In this document: positions 44,001-52,193 of the stretch, in pieces
How positions within the stretch are numbered: position 1 is the stretch's first letter
How the letters are laid out: every line of letters starts with the position of its first letter
Assembly: GCF_003853415.1 (NCBI RefSeq)
Contig: NZ_QTPP01000002.1
Location: 186,001-250,000 of the forward strand
DNA from: Burkholderia sp. Bp9142
GTDB lineage: Bacteria; Pseudomonadota; Gammaproteobacteria; Burkholderiales; Burkholderiaceae
Length of the DNA stretch: 64,000 nt
Direction: 5' to 3'
Position numbers and translations under genes: made by a program
The notes under the pieces: model-generated
Database searches by the model: none
Told to the model about the DNA's origin: nothing
Seen by the model: only the letters and a program-made list of their open reading frames with translations

Positions 44001-45473
44001 ATGACGACAGCCCTTCCTTCCGGCGACGCACCGCTGTTGCCGCTCGACGCGCCGCTCGCGCGCACGGCCGGTGCGCCTTCGCTGCAGCGGCAATTGCTGC
44101 GCCGCGTGCGCGACGCGATTCTCGGCGGCGCGATGCCGGCCGGCACGCGGCTGCCCGGCACGCGCGCGCTGGCCGAGACGCTGGGCGTGTCGCGCAACAC
44201 CACGGCGGCCGTCTACGAGCAGCTCGTCGCCGAAGGCTTCCTGCAATCCGATCGCCGCGGCACGCGCGTGGTCGGCCTGTCGCGGCCGGCGGCGCCGCGC
44301 CGGCGGGCCGCGCCGCCGGCCGTCGCGCAGCGGCTCGGCCGGATCCGTCCGAGCCTGATCGGCACCGGCGAGTCGGAAGGCTTCCGGCCGGGCGTGCCCG
44401 CGCTGTCGCATTTCCCGGTCGATGCGTGGCGGCACGTGATCGATCGCGCGCTGCGCCGCGCCGGCCGCGACCTGCTCGCGTACGGCGACCCGCTCGGCGA
44501 GCGCGCGCTGCGCGAGTCGATCGCGCGCCACCTGGCCGTGACGCGCGGCGTGCGCTGCGATCCCGAGCAGATCGTGATCACCGAAGGCGCGCAGGGCGCG
44601 ATCGCGCTGTGCGCGCAGTTGCTGACGAATCCCGGCGACACGGTCTGGGTCGAGGAGCCCGGCTATCGCGGCGCGCGCACCGCGATGCAGGCGGCCGATC
44701 TCGATGTCGTGCCGATGCCGGTCGACGCGGAGGGGCTGCGCGCGGAAGACGCGGACTGGCGCGAACGCACGCCGCGGCTCGTCTACACGACACCGTCGAA
44801 CCAGTTCCCGACCGGCGCGGTGCTGTCGATCTCGCGCCGGCTCGCTTTGATCGATGCCGCACGCCGGCATCGCGCGTGGATCATCGAGGACGACTACGAC
44901 AGCGAGTTCCGTCACACCGGCGAGCCGATCGGCGCGTTGCACGGGCTCGCGGCCGATTCACCGGTCGTCTATCTCGGCTCGTTCAGCAAGACGATGTTTC
45001 CGGCGCTGCGGATCGGTTTTCTCGTGCTGCCCGACGCGCTGCTGGCCGCGGTGCGGCCGGCGTTGCCGGAGATGCTGCGCGGCGGGACACGTCACGTGCA
45101 GCTCGCGCTCGCCGATTTCATCGAGACGGGGGAGTACGGGCGGCATCTGGGGCGGATGCGCCGGTTGTATCGCGACCGCCGGCGGTTGCTGCTCGCCGCG
45201 CTGGACGATGCGTTCACCGTGCCGCATCAGGTCGAGGGCGGGCCGTGCGGGCTGCATCTCGCGTTGCGGCTGCCGGCGCGTTATCGCGACCGCGCGATCG
45301 TCGAGGCGGCGCGCGAGCATGGGATCGGGCCGTTTCCGCTGTCGGGGTTTTCGATCCACGCGACGCCGGCGGCCAACGGGCTCGTGCTCGGGTTCGGCAA
45401 TACGTCGGCCGATGCATTCGCGCCGATGCTGCGGACGTTGTCGGCGATCGCGCATCGGATCGCGGGGGAGTGA
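44001..45473 (+). CDS. MocR-family (GntR-aminotransferase) transcriptional regulator
   Basis: A 490-residue fusion of a GntR winged helix (about 30-100; L-R-R-V-R-D-A-I-L-G-G, L-P-G-T-R-A-L-A-E-T-L-G-V-S-R-N-T-T) with a class I aminotransferase-like domain (about 130-490). The PLP lysine is in L-G-S-F-S-K-T-M-F-P-A-L-R, and the Asn/Asp contacts appear in T-T-P-S-N-Q-F-P-T-G and I-I-E-D-D-Y-D-S-E-F. Such proteins (PdxR, GabR, TauR) sense PLP-reactive amines. It is divergent from the tandem GNAT gene. A longer frame upstream of 44001 is possible but lacks support. Confidence 0.9.
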   Translation: MTTALPSGDAPLLPLDAPLARTAGAPSLQRQLLRRVRDAILGGAMPAGTRLPGTRALAETLGVSRNTTAAVYEQLVAEGFLQSDRRGTRVVGLSRPAAPRRRAAPPAVAQRLGRIRPSLIGTGESEGFRPGVPALSHFPVDAWRHVIDRALRRAGRDLLAYGDPLGERALRESIARHLAVTRGVRCDPEQIVITEGAQGAIALCAQLLTNPGDTVWVEEPGYRGARTAMQAADLDVVPMPVDAEGLRAEDADWRERTPRLVYTTPSNQFPTGAVLSISRRLALIDAARRHRAWIIEDDYDSEFRHTGEPIGALHGLAADSPVVYLGSFSKTMFPALRIGFLVLPDALLAAVRPALPEMLRGGTRHVQLALADFIETGEYGRHLGRMRRLYRDRRRLLLAALDDAFTVPHQVEGGPCGLHLALRLPARYRDRAIVEAAREHGIGPFPLSGFSIHATPAANGLVLGFGNTSADAFAPMLRTLSAIAHRIAGE

Positions 45474-45524
45474 AACGACGCGCGAGCGAGGCGGAGCCGG
45501 AAGCGGCACGATTGCCGCGTGTCG

Positions 45525-46421
45525 CTACTTTTTCAGCATGGCGAGCACTTCATCGACCATCGGATGATGCCGACTCGTATTCCAGACAGCGGCCGCCGTC
45601 ACGACCATCACCTTTTCCTTCAACGGCCGTACGACGACATTTTCCGGCGCGAGCTTGCGCATCGACGCAGGCACCAGCGCCACGCCCTGACCGCAGCCGA
45701 CGTACGCGATTTGCGACGTCACCGAACGTACCTCGTGAATCACGCGCGGCGTCAGCCCGTGCGTGCGGCAGACGGACGTCAGCATGTCGAAGTAGACGGG
45801 GCTGACCTGCCGCGACGACATGATCAGCGGTTCGTCCATCAACGCGCGCAGCCGCACCCTCGCCGTCGCCGCCAGCGGATGGTCCTTCGGCAGCGCCACG
45901 GCCAGCCGGTCCTCGGCCAGCGGCATCGTCGCGATGCCGTTCGCCACCTCGCCATCGACGCGCGCAAAGGCGAGATCGAGCTCGCCGGCCTCCAGCGCCG
46001 GAATTGCGTCGACGCTGTCGATCTCGTTGACGAACACGGTCAGGCTCGGATGCGCGCGCTTGAGCGTGTCCAGTAACGGCGGAACCGTATCGAGCATCGC
46101 GGATGTAATCGCGCCGACATGCAGCACGCCCGACTGGCCGGCCGCGACCTCGCGCACCACGCGCTGCAGCCGTTCGGCCTGGCCGGCGAATTGCCGGACG
46201 GCCGGCAGGATCGCGGCGCCGGCCGGGCTCAGTTGCGTTCCCTGACGCGAGCGGTAGAACAACTGAATCCTGAGCGACTGTTCCAGCACCTTGATCTGCT
46301 CGGTCAACGGCGGCTGCGACATGTTCAGCCGCTTCGCCGCCCGCCCGAAATGCTGCTCCTCGGCGACGGCGAGAAACATCCAGAGCTGTCGTATCAGCCG
46401 GTAGTCGATCGTGTTGCTCAT
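45525..46421 (-). CDS. LysR-family transcriptional regulator of the RraA cluster
   Basis: A 298-residue LysR protein opening I-D-Y-R-L-I-R-Q-L-W-M-F-L-A-V-A-E-E-Q-H-F-G-R-A-A-K-R-L-N-M-S-Q-P-P-L-T-E-Q-I. It has a complete effector domain (G-V-L-H-V-G-A-I-T-S-A-M). The recognition helix carries P-P-L-T-E-Q where most have P-P-L-S-R-Q, a feature of regulators of aromatic or dicarboxylate pathways. It is divergent from the triple-RraA operon across a 200-bp region holding two palindromes, so it is its likely activator. Confidence 0.9.
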   Translation of the reverse strand: MSNTIDYRLIRQLWMFLAVAEEQHFGRAAKRLNMSQPPLTEQIKVLEQSLRIQLFYRSRQGTQLSPAGAAILPAVRQFAGQAERLQRVVREVAAGQSGVLHVGAITSAMLDTVPPLLDTLKRAHPSLTVFVNEIDSVDAIPALEAGELDLAFARVDGEVANGIATMPLAEDRLAVALPKDHPLAATARVRLRALMDEPLIMSSRQVSPVYFDMLTSVCRTHGLTPRVIHEVRSVTSQIAYVGCGQGVALVPASMRKLAPENVVVRPLKEKVMVVTAAAVWNTSRHHPMVDEVLAMLKK

Positions 46422-46515
46422 GTCGGGTATGCCCAGGGATGAAATCGCGCGGAAACCGTCGCGGGGCGGGTGCTACCGCTCGACATCATGCGTCGCCGGC
46501 CACGCGAGAGATTGC

Positions 46516-46553
46516 ATTTCCCGTATTCCGGAAATCGTATCACGCAGATACGA
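46516..46553. promoter_or_regulatory. Adjacent palindromes in the LysR/RraA divergent region
   Basis: ATTTCC and GGAAAT flank 8 bp (46516-46535). Directly after comes a perfect TCGTATC-ACGCA-GATACGA palindrome (46535-46553). A binding site plus an activation site next to each other is the normal LysR layout. They lie about 70-105 bp before the first RraA-like gene. Confidence 0.65.
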
Positions 46554-46621
46554 AATGCGAATTTTACTTGTCATGCTGCCGAGGCGACGATGGTTGCACT
46601 TTGTCAACGGGGATCAGCGTG

Positions 46622-47281
46622 ATGAACCAGCCTTCCTTGCTCGAGCGCCTCGCGTCACTCGACACGAACACCGTATCCGATGCACTCGACTTTCTCGGCA
46701 TGCCCGGCGCGACCGTCGGCCTGCGTCCATTGTGGGATTGCCCGAAGATCGTCGGGCGCGCCAGCACGATTCAGCTCGGACCGAAAACGGATGCCAGGCC
46801 GACGGTGCACCTCATTTCGCCCGTCGTCGACGCCGTCACGACGGACGATCGCGTGCTGGTGATTGCCGGCGGCGCGGACGGCATTTCCTGCTGGGGCGAC
46901 ATCCTGGCCAACGCGGCGACCGCGAAACGGATTCGCGGCTCGGTGATCGACGGGGCGAGCCGCGACATCGAGGGCAGCGAATCGATCGGTTACCCGGTGT
47001 ACGGGCGCGGCGTCACGATGATCAGCGCCCGCAACCGCATGATCCAGATCGACTCCGGCACACCGGTGCAGATGGCAGGCGTGACCGTCCATCAGGATGA
47101 CTACGTGATCGCCGATCGCTGCGGCACGGTGTTTGTGCCGGCCAGGTGTATCGAGGACGTGCTCGATCTCGGCGAGCGTATCGCGAAGCGGCAGGACGGG
47201 ATGGTGGCCGCCGTGCGTGCGGGCCGTCCGGTCGCGGACGTGATGCACGACAAGGAATTCGAAGCCATCGCGGTGCGCTGA
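46622..47281 (+). CDS. RraA-like/HMG-CHA aldolase family protein 1
   Basis: A 219-residue protein of the RraA fold, whose catalytic members are metal-dependent aldolases/decarboxylases that split 4-hydroxy-4-methyl-2-oxoglutarate or 4-carboxy-4-hydroxy-2-oxoadipate, or decarboxylate oxaloacetate. The metal/substrate motif is Asp93-X20-Arg114-Asp115, in C-W-G-D...G-A-S-R-D. The D-X20-R-D form is, as I recall, the one tied to aldolase activity, whereas E. coli RraA, the RNase E inhibitor, differs. It is first of an operon with two divergent paralogues and an aminotransferase. The ATG at 46622 has GGGGA upstream. Confidence 0.85.
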   Translation: MNQPSLLERLASLDTNTVSDALDFLGMPGATVGLRPLWDCPKIVGRASTIQLGPKTDARPTVHLISPVVDAVTTDDRVLVIAGGADGISCWGDILANAATAKRIRGSVIDGASRDIEGSESIGYPVYGRGVTMISARNRMIQIDSGTPVQMAGVTVHQDDYVIADRCGTVFVPARCIEDVLDLGERIAKRQDGMVAAVRAGRPVADVMHDKEFEAIAVR

Positions 47282-47310
47282 GCACTCATCCTTCTTCCGG
47301 AATATTTGAT

Positions 47311-47991
47311 ATGACGAATCCCAACAAGGCTGCGGCGGAAGACCAGGAGCTGGTCGCGCTGTTCGAAGGGCTCGACACGCCCGGCGTGTCCGATGCACTG
47401 GACAAGCTCGGGCTGCACGGGCAGGCGGTCGGCATCATGCCGCTGGCCGACTACACGAAGGTCGTCGCCGGTCCCGCATTCACGGTGAAGTACGTGCCGG
47501 CCAGCGTGCCGCCCGGCACCGTCGGCGACTTCATCGACGACGTCGCACCCGGCGACGTGGTCGTGATCGACAACGACGGCCGCACCGACTGCACCGTGTG
47601 GGGCGACATCATGACCCAGTACGCGGGGCTGCGCGGCATCGCGGGCACCGTGATCGACGGCGTGTGCCGCGACGTGAACAAGGCACTGGGCGACAACTAT
47701 CCGCTGTTCACCGCAGGGCGCTTCATGCGGACCGGCAAGGATCGCGTGCAGGTCGAGTCGGTGAACGCGACGGTCGGGATCGGCACCGTGCGCGTGGCGG
47801 CGCGCGACATCGTCGTCGCGGATGCGAACGGCGTCGTGATCGTGCCGCGCGGCCGTGCGCGCGAAGTCGCACAGGTTGCGCGCCGGATCGAAGAAGTCGA
47901 ATCGCACATCCGTGAACAGATCGCACAGGGCAAGACGCTCGGAGGCGCACGTGCGGCGCTCGGCTATCACACACTGCAAAGCAAGGCCTGA
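47311..47991 (+). CDS. RraA-like/HMG-CHA aldolase family protein 2
   Basis: A 226-residue paralogue of the preceding gene, 29 bp downstream. It shows T-P-G-V-S-D-A-L-D-K-L-G near residue 23, D-N-D-G-R-T-D-C-T-V-W-G-D, and Asp99-X20-Arg120-Asp121 (I-D-G-V-C-R-D). The sequence has clearly diverged from copy 1 outside the active-site core, so this is not a recent tandem duplication and probably works on a different substrate or in a hetero-oligomer. Cytosolic, no signal. Confidence 0.85.
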   Translation: MTNPNKAAAEDQELVALFEGLDTPGVSDALDKLGLHGQAVGIMPLADYTKVVAGPAFTVKYVPASVPPGTVGDFIDDVAPGDVVVIDNDGRTDCTVWGDIMTQYAGLRGIAGTVIDGVCRDVNKALGDNYPLFTAGRFMRTGKDRVQVESVNATVGIGTVRVAARDIVVADANGVVIVPRGRAREVAQVARRIEEVESHIREQIAQGKTLGGARAALGYHTLQSKA

Positions 47992-47994
47992 GCG

Positions 47995-48639
47995 ATGAAC
48001 ACAACCCGCACTTATGAGCCGGCGCTGCTGGAACAGGCCCGCACGCTCGGCACGTCCACGCTGTTCGAGGCCTCGGGTCTGTCCACCAGCGCCGTCGATC
48101 CGGCCATCCGCACGGTGTGGCCCGGCGCGGCGGTCGCCGGTCCTGCCTACCCGCTCGAATGCTCGCCGGGCGACAACCTGGCGATCCATATCGCGATGGA
48201 GCAGGTGCCGCGCGGCAGTGTGCTGGTCGTCTCGACTGGCGGCTTCGTGTCCGGCTACTGGGGCGAAGTGCTGACGGTGGCCGCCGAAGCGGCCGGTGTG
48301 GCCGGACTGGTCATCGATGGCGGCGTGCGCGACATCGCGGCGCTGGTGGCCCGCCGTTTCCCGGTGTTCACGCGCGGCGTGTCGATGCGCGGCACGATCA
48401 AGGCGAGCGCACCGTCGGTCGGGCAGCCGATCAGCTTTGCGGGCACGCCGGTGGCGGCCGGCGATCTGGTCGTGGCCGACGACGACGGCGTGCTCGTGAT
48501 TCCGGTTGCGCACGTCGACGCGACAGTGGTCCAGGGGCAGGCGCGCGCCGAGAAGGAGGCAAGGATGATGGACGCGTTGCGCGAAGGGCGCAGCACGCTG
48601 GAGCTGATGGAGCTGACGAGCTGGAGGAACGCGCGATGA
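47995..48639 (+). CDS. RraA-like/HMG-CHA aldolase family protein 3 (Glu variant)
   Basis: A 214-residue third paralogue, 3 bp after the second. The core reads Y-W-G-E-V-L-T...I-D-G-G-V-R-D, so the first acidic ligand is Glu91 instead of Asp, 20 residues before Arg112-Asp113. Early residues (T-S-T-L-F-E-A-S-G) replace the usual V-S-D-A-L motif. It overlaps the aminotransferase start by four bases (ATGA). It may be a catalytic variant with another metal or substrate, or a structural partner. Confidence 0.85.
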   Translation: MNTTRTYEPALLEQARTLGTSTLFEASGLSTSAVDPAIRTVWPGAAVAGPAYPLECSPGDNLAIHIAMEQVPRGSVLVVSTGGFVSGYWGEVLTVAAEAAGVAGLVIDGGVRDIAALVARRFPVFTRGVSMRGTIKASAPSVGQPISFAGTPVAAGDLVVADDDGVLVIPVAHVDATVVQGQARAEKEARMMDALREGRSTLELMELTSWRNAR

Positions 48640-49853
48640 GCGCACCGATCGAGACGCTGAACCGCTTCCTCGCCGCCGCACGGCCGTCGGCGACCTACAA
48701 GGTCATGGACCGCGTGGCCGCCCGGCGCGCGAGCGGTGCCGCGGTGATTTCGCTGAGCGCCGGCGAGCCCGATTTCGATACGCCGGAGCACGTGCGTGAC
48801 GCCGGCATCGCCGCGGTCCGTGCGGGCCATACACGCTACACGCAGGTGGCCGGGCTGCGCGCACTGCGTGAAGCAATTGCCGACAAGTTCCGGCGCGAGA
48901 ACGGCCTCGACGTGGATTGGCGCGACACGCTCGTCTGCAGCGGTGGCAAGCAGGTGATCTTCAATGCGCTGGCCGCGACGCTGAACGAAGGTGACGAAGT
49001 CATTGTCCCGGCACCGTACTGGGTCAGCTATCCGGAAATCGTGCAGCTTTGCGGCGGCAGATCCGTCACCGTGGCTTGCGGTGCGGAAAGCGGCTTCAAG
49101 CTCACGCCGCACGCGCTGCAGGTGGCGATTACGCCGCGCACGCGATGGCTGATCCTGAATTCGCCGTCGAATCCGACCGGTGCCGTGTACAGCCGCGCGG
49201 AACTGAAGGCGCTCGCCGAGGTGCTGCTGGCACATCCGCATGTGCTGGTGCTGTCCGACGACATCTATGAGCACCTGATTTTCGACGGCCTCGAGTTTTT
49301 CACGATCGCGCAGGTCGAGCCGCGGCTGCGCGAACGCGTGCTGACGATGAACGGCGTGTCGAAGGCGTATGCGATGACGGGCTGGCGCATCGGCTTCGGT
49401 ACGGGGCCGCGCTGGCTGATCGATGCGATGGAGAAGTTACAGGGGCAACAAACGTCGGGCGCGTCGACGATTTCGCAGCACGCGGCGCTCGCCGCGCTGA
49501 CCGGGCCGCAGGATTTCATCGCGCATTCGAGCGTCGCATTCGAGCGGCGACGCGATCTGGTCGTCGAGCAACTCAACCTGGCGCCGGGTTTGTGCTGCGC
49601 CGTCCCGCAGGGCGCGTTCTATGCGTTTGCGTCGTGCGCGGGGCTGATCGGCAAGACGACCCGTGCGGGCGTGCGACTGGAAGGCGACGAGGACGTCGTG
49701 AACGCGTTGCTCGACGAAGCCGGCGTGGCCACCGTGCACGGCAGCGCGTTCGGACTCGGCCCGTATATCCGGATCGCTTATGCGCTCGACGACAACGCGT
49801 TGCTGCGCGCGTGCACGGCGATCCAGGATTTCTGCCGGACGTTGACGGCCTGA
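48636..49853 (+). CDS. Class I pyridoxal-phosphate aminotransferase (AspC-like)
   Basis: A 405-residue PLP enzyme of the aspartate/aromatic aminotransferase fold (I-gamma type). Landmarks are S-A-G-E-P-D-F-D-T-P at 41-50, N-S-P-S-N-P-T-G at 175-182, D-D-I-Y-E-H at 208-213, the Schiff-base Lys243 in N-G-V-S-K-A-Y-A-M-T-G-W-R, and the carboxylate-binding Arg in I-R-I-A-Y-A. It would interconvert an amino acid and a 2-oxo acid. Its start overlaps RraA copy 3, so it is translationally coupled to a putative 2-oxo-acid aldolase. Confidence 0.92.
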   Translation: MSAPIETLNRFLAAARPSATYKVMDRVAARRASGAAVISLSAGEPDFDTPEHVRDAGIAAVRAGHTRYTQVAGLRALREAIADKFRRENGLDVDWRDTLVCSGGKQVIFNALAATLNEGDEVIVPAPYWVSYPEIVQLCGGRSVTVACGAESGFKLTPHALQVAITPRTRWLILNSPSNPTGAVYSRAELKALAEVLLAHPHVLVLSDDIYEHLIFDGLEFFTIAQVEPRLRERVLTMNGVSKAYAMTGWRIGFGTGPRWLIDAMEKLQGQQTSGASTISQHAALAALTGPQDFIAHSSVAFERRRDLVVEQLNLAPGLCCAVPQGAFYAFASCAGLIGKTTRAGVRLEGDEDVVNALLDEAGVATVHGSAFGLGPYIRIAYALDDNALLRACTAIQDFCRTLTA

Positions 49854-49947
49854 CGGTCGTTGTCCGTCCGACGGCTGCTGGTGCGCTTCTGTCGACCCTG
49901 CCGCATCGGGGCGGGCGCCACGCCCTCTTTACCCGGGATTGGATCAG

Positions 49948-50754
49948 ATGAGTGATGAGTTTTCCCCGTCGCGGCTGTCGTTCGCCGTCGATGGCACCGA
50001 ACTGGATGTATCGGCCCTTCATCGCGGCGGCGACCTCGCGCCCGTCGTGTTCCTGCACGGCTTCGGCTCGACCAAGGAGGATTACGCGGACATCGTGCGC
50101 CATCGCGAATTCGACGGCCGGCCTTTCGTTGCCTACGACGCGCCGGGCTGCGGCGAAACGCGCTGCGCGGACCTGTCGACTATCTCGATCCCGTTCCTCG
50201 TCGAAACGGCGTTGAACGTGATCGAACGAATCGGTTTCGCGCGTTTCCACCTCGTCGGTCATTCGATGGGGGGATTGACGGCGCTGTTGCTCGCGCACCG
50301 ACATCCGGAACGCGTGCTGAGCTTCGTCGACATCGAAGGAAATATTGCGCCGGAGGATTGTTTCCTGAGCCGGCAGATCGTCGATCATCCGCGCGACAGC
50401 GCCGAGCGGTTCTTCGACGATTTCATCGACCGCATCCGTCGCGCGCCGGCCTATGCGAGCGCGCTGTATTCGACGAGCCTGCGTCACAAGGTGCGGGCCG
50501 AAGCCGTCGGCGGGATTTTCCGCTCGATGGTCGAACTGTCCGACAACGGCAACCTGATGCGCAAGTTCCTCGGCCTGCCGTTTCCAAGAATGTTCATGTA
50601 CGGCGAGCAGAACGCGTCGCTTTCATACTTGAGCGCGCTCGAGGCGCACGGCGTCGTGCTGTCCGAAATCCCGGATTGCGGGCACTTTCCGATGTACTCG
50701 AATCCGGTATTGATGTGGAAGGCGATCGCGGACTTTCATGCGCGTGCGGGTTGA
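49948..50754 (+). CDS. Alpha/beta-fold hydrolase
   Basis: A 268-residue serine hydrolase. Visible features are F-L-H-G-F-G-S-T-K-E-D-Y near residue 35 (oxyanion region), Y-D-A-P-G-C-G-E-T, the nucleophile elbow G-H-S-M-G-G near 108 and the catalytic His in D-C-G-H-F-P-M-Y-S-N-P. The size and the D-x-P-G-x-G turn match ester or C-C hydrolases of small-molecule catabolism. It is 94 bp after the aminotransferase on the same strand and probably belongs to the same catabolic unit. The ATG at 49948 is preferred over an upstream TTG. Confidence 0.87.
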   Translation: MSDEFSPSRLSFAVDGTELDVSALHRGGDLAPVVFLHGFGSTKEDYADIVRHREFDGRPFVAYDAPGCGETRCADLSTISIPFLVETALNVIERIGFARFHLVGHSMGGLTALLLAHRHPERVLSFVDIEGNIAPEDCFLSRQIVDHPRDSAERFFDDFIDRIRRAPAYASALYSTSLRHKVRAEAVGGIFRSMVELSDNGNLMRKFLGLPFPRMFMYGEQNASLSYLSALEAHGVVLSEIPDCGHFPMYSNPVLMWKAIADFHARAG

Positions 50755-50793
50755 AGCAAATCATCCTGTGCCCGGAGCGCGTCGTGACATCGT

Positions 50794-52047
50794 TCATCGC
50801 GCGCGTTCCGCGCGAATGATCCGCCGGGCCGCCGCCAGGCTCAGCGCGAGCAGCACCGCGACATACGCGACGACGGCACCCCACGCACCGTGTTGCCAGA
50901 ACGTGCCGCCGACCGAACCCAGCACGCTCGACCCGAGGTAATAGGCCAGCAGGTACAGCGACGCGGCGTGCCCCTTCGCGGATCCGGCAAGGTGCCCGAC
51001 CCAGCCGCTCGCGACCGCATGGGCGACGAAGAAGCCGATCGTGATCAGCACGATCCCGACGATGATCGCGACGAGCGAATGCGACAGCGTCAGCGCGAGG
51101 CCGGCCGCGAACACGAGAATCCCGCTGACGAGGACGGGCGCACGCCCGAGACGATCGGCGAGGGCGCCCGCGCTCGACGACGACACCATCCCGAACAGGT
51201 AGGCGCCGAAGATCAGCCCGCATGCGGTCGCGCTCAGGTTGAACGGCGCGGCCGTCAGCCGGAACCCGGCGTAGTTGTAGACGGTGACGAACGCGCCCAT
51301 CACGAGAAAGCCGATCGCGAACACGAACGGCAGGCGAGCGTGATGCAGTTGCGCGTTCCATAGCCGCAGGTGATGACGCAGCGTCAGGTCGGTTCGCTTC
51401 ACGAAGCGCCGCGACCGCGGCAGCAGCATCACGAACGCGATCGCCGCGACGAGATCGACGACGCCGATCGTCAGCATCGCGGTGCGCCACGAGAAATATT
51501 CCTCGAGCGCGCTCATCCCGATCCGCCCGATCATGCCGCCGAACGCGGTGCCGCCGACATAGAGCCCCATCGACAGGCCGAGCCCGTCGGACGCGATTTC
51601 CTCGGCAAGATAGGCCATCGCCACTGCCGGGACGCCGCCGAGCGCGAAACCTTCGAGCGCGCGCCAGACCAGCAGCAGGTTCCAGTTCGGCGAAACCGCC
51701 GCCAGCACGTTGAACAGCGCGGCCAGCGTCATCGACGCGAACATCAGCCCGCGTCGTCCGACGCGTTCGGACAGCGCGCCGGCGCACAGGATGGAGACGG
51801 CCAGCATCCCCGTCGACAGCGACAGGGACAGTGAGCTCGATGCCGCGCCGATATGGAATTCGCGCGCGAACGCGGGCAGCAACGGCTGGACGCAGTACAG
51901 CAGCGAGAAGGTGGAAAAGCCGGCCAGGAAGAGCGCCAGCGCAATTCGCTTGTAGGCCGCCGAGCGCGGCGACACGCCGGCGGGCAGCGCATCGGGCGCG
52001 GGGTTCGGAACGCGAGTCGCGGCGGGCGAAATCGCACGAGAAGACAT
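50794..52047 (-). CDS. MFS transporter, YnfM-like
   Basis: A 417-residue inner-membrane transporter with twelve helices. The start of helix 1 (A-G-F-S-T-F-S-L-L-Y-C-V-Q-P-L-L-P-A-F-A-R-E-F) is typical of the YnfM/arabinose-efflux-like group. Loop 2-3 reads G-A-L-S-E-R-V-G-R-R-G-L-M, and helix 4 has R-A-L-E-G-F-A-L-G-G-V-P-A-V-A-M-A-Y. It converges on the hydrolase gene and is divergent from a LysR gene. An in-frame ATG at 52101 is an alternative start. It may export an intermediate of the adjacent pathway or act independently. Confidence 0.88.
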   Translation of the reverse strand: MSSRAISPAATRVPNPAPDALPAGVSPRSAAYKRIALALFLAGFSTFSLLYCVQPLLPAFAREFHIGAASSSLSLSLSTGMLAVSILCAGALSERVGRRGLMFASMTLAALFNVLAAVSPNWNLLLVWRALEGFALGGVPAVAMAYLAEEIASDGLGLSMGLYVGGTAFGGMIGRIGMSALEEYFSWRTAMLTIGVVDLVAAIAFVMLLPRSRRFVKRTDLTLRHHLRLWNAQLHHARLPFVFAIGFLVMGAFVTVYNYAGFRLTAAPFNLSATACGLIFGAYLFGMVSSSSAGALADRLGRAPVLVSGILVFAAGLALTLSHSLVAIIVGIVLITIGFFVAHAVASGWVGHLAGSAKGHAASLYLLAYYLGSSVLGSVGGTFWQHGAWGAVVAYVAVLLALSLAAARRIIRAERAR

Positions 52048-52098
52048 GGCTTGTACCCGATGGGCTAGGGAATGCCAGAATTCTTGCGCACGCTCATG

Positions 52099-52115
52099 CA
52101 TATGTCCAATATATG
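52099..52115. promoter_or_regulatory. LysR-type box between the YnfM-like gene and its LysR regulator
   Basis: CATAT-GTCCAAT-ATATG is a perfect 5-7-5 palindrome containing T-N11-A, in a short AT-rich patch of the 146-bp divergent region. Confidence 0.65.
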
Positions 52116-52193
52116 AAAGAAACCGTTGCGATACGTTTTACGACTGGCCTGAAGGCCGCGTCCCGCTTTTGTCCACCTGAGATCACATCGCGC

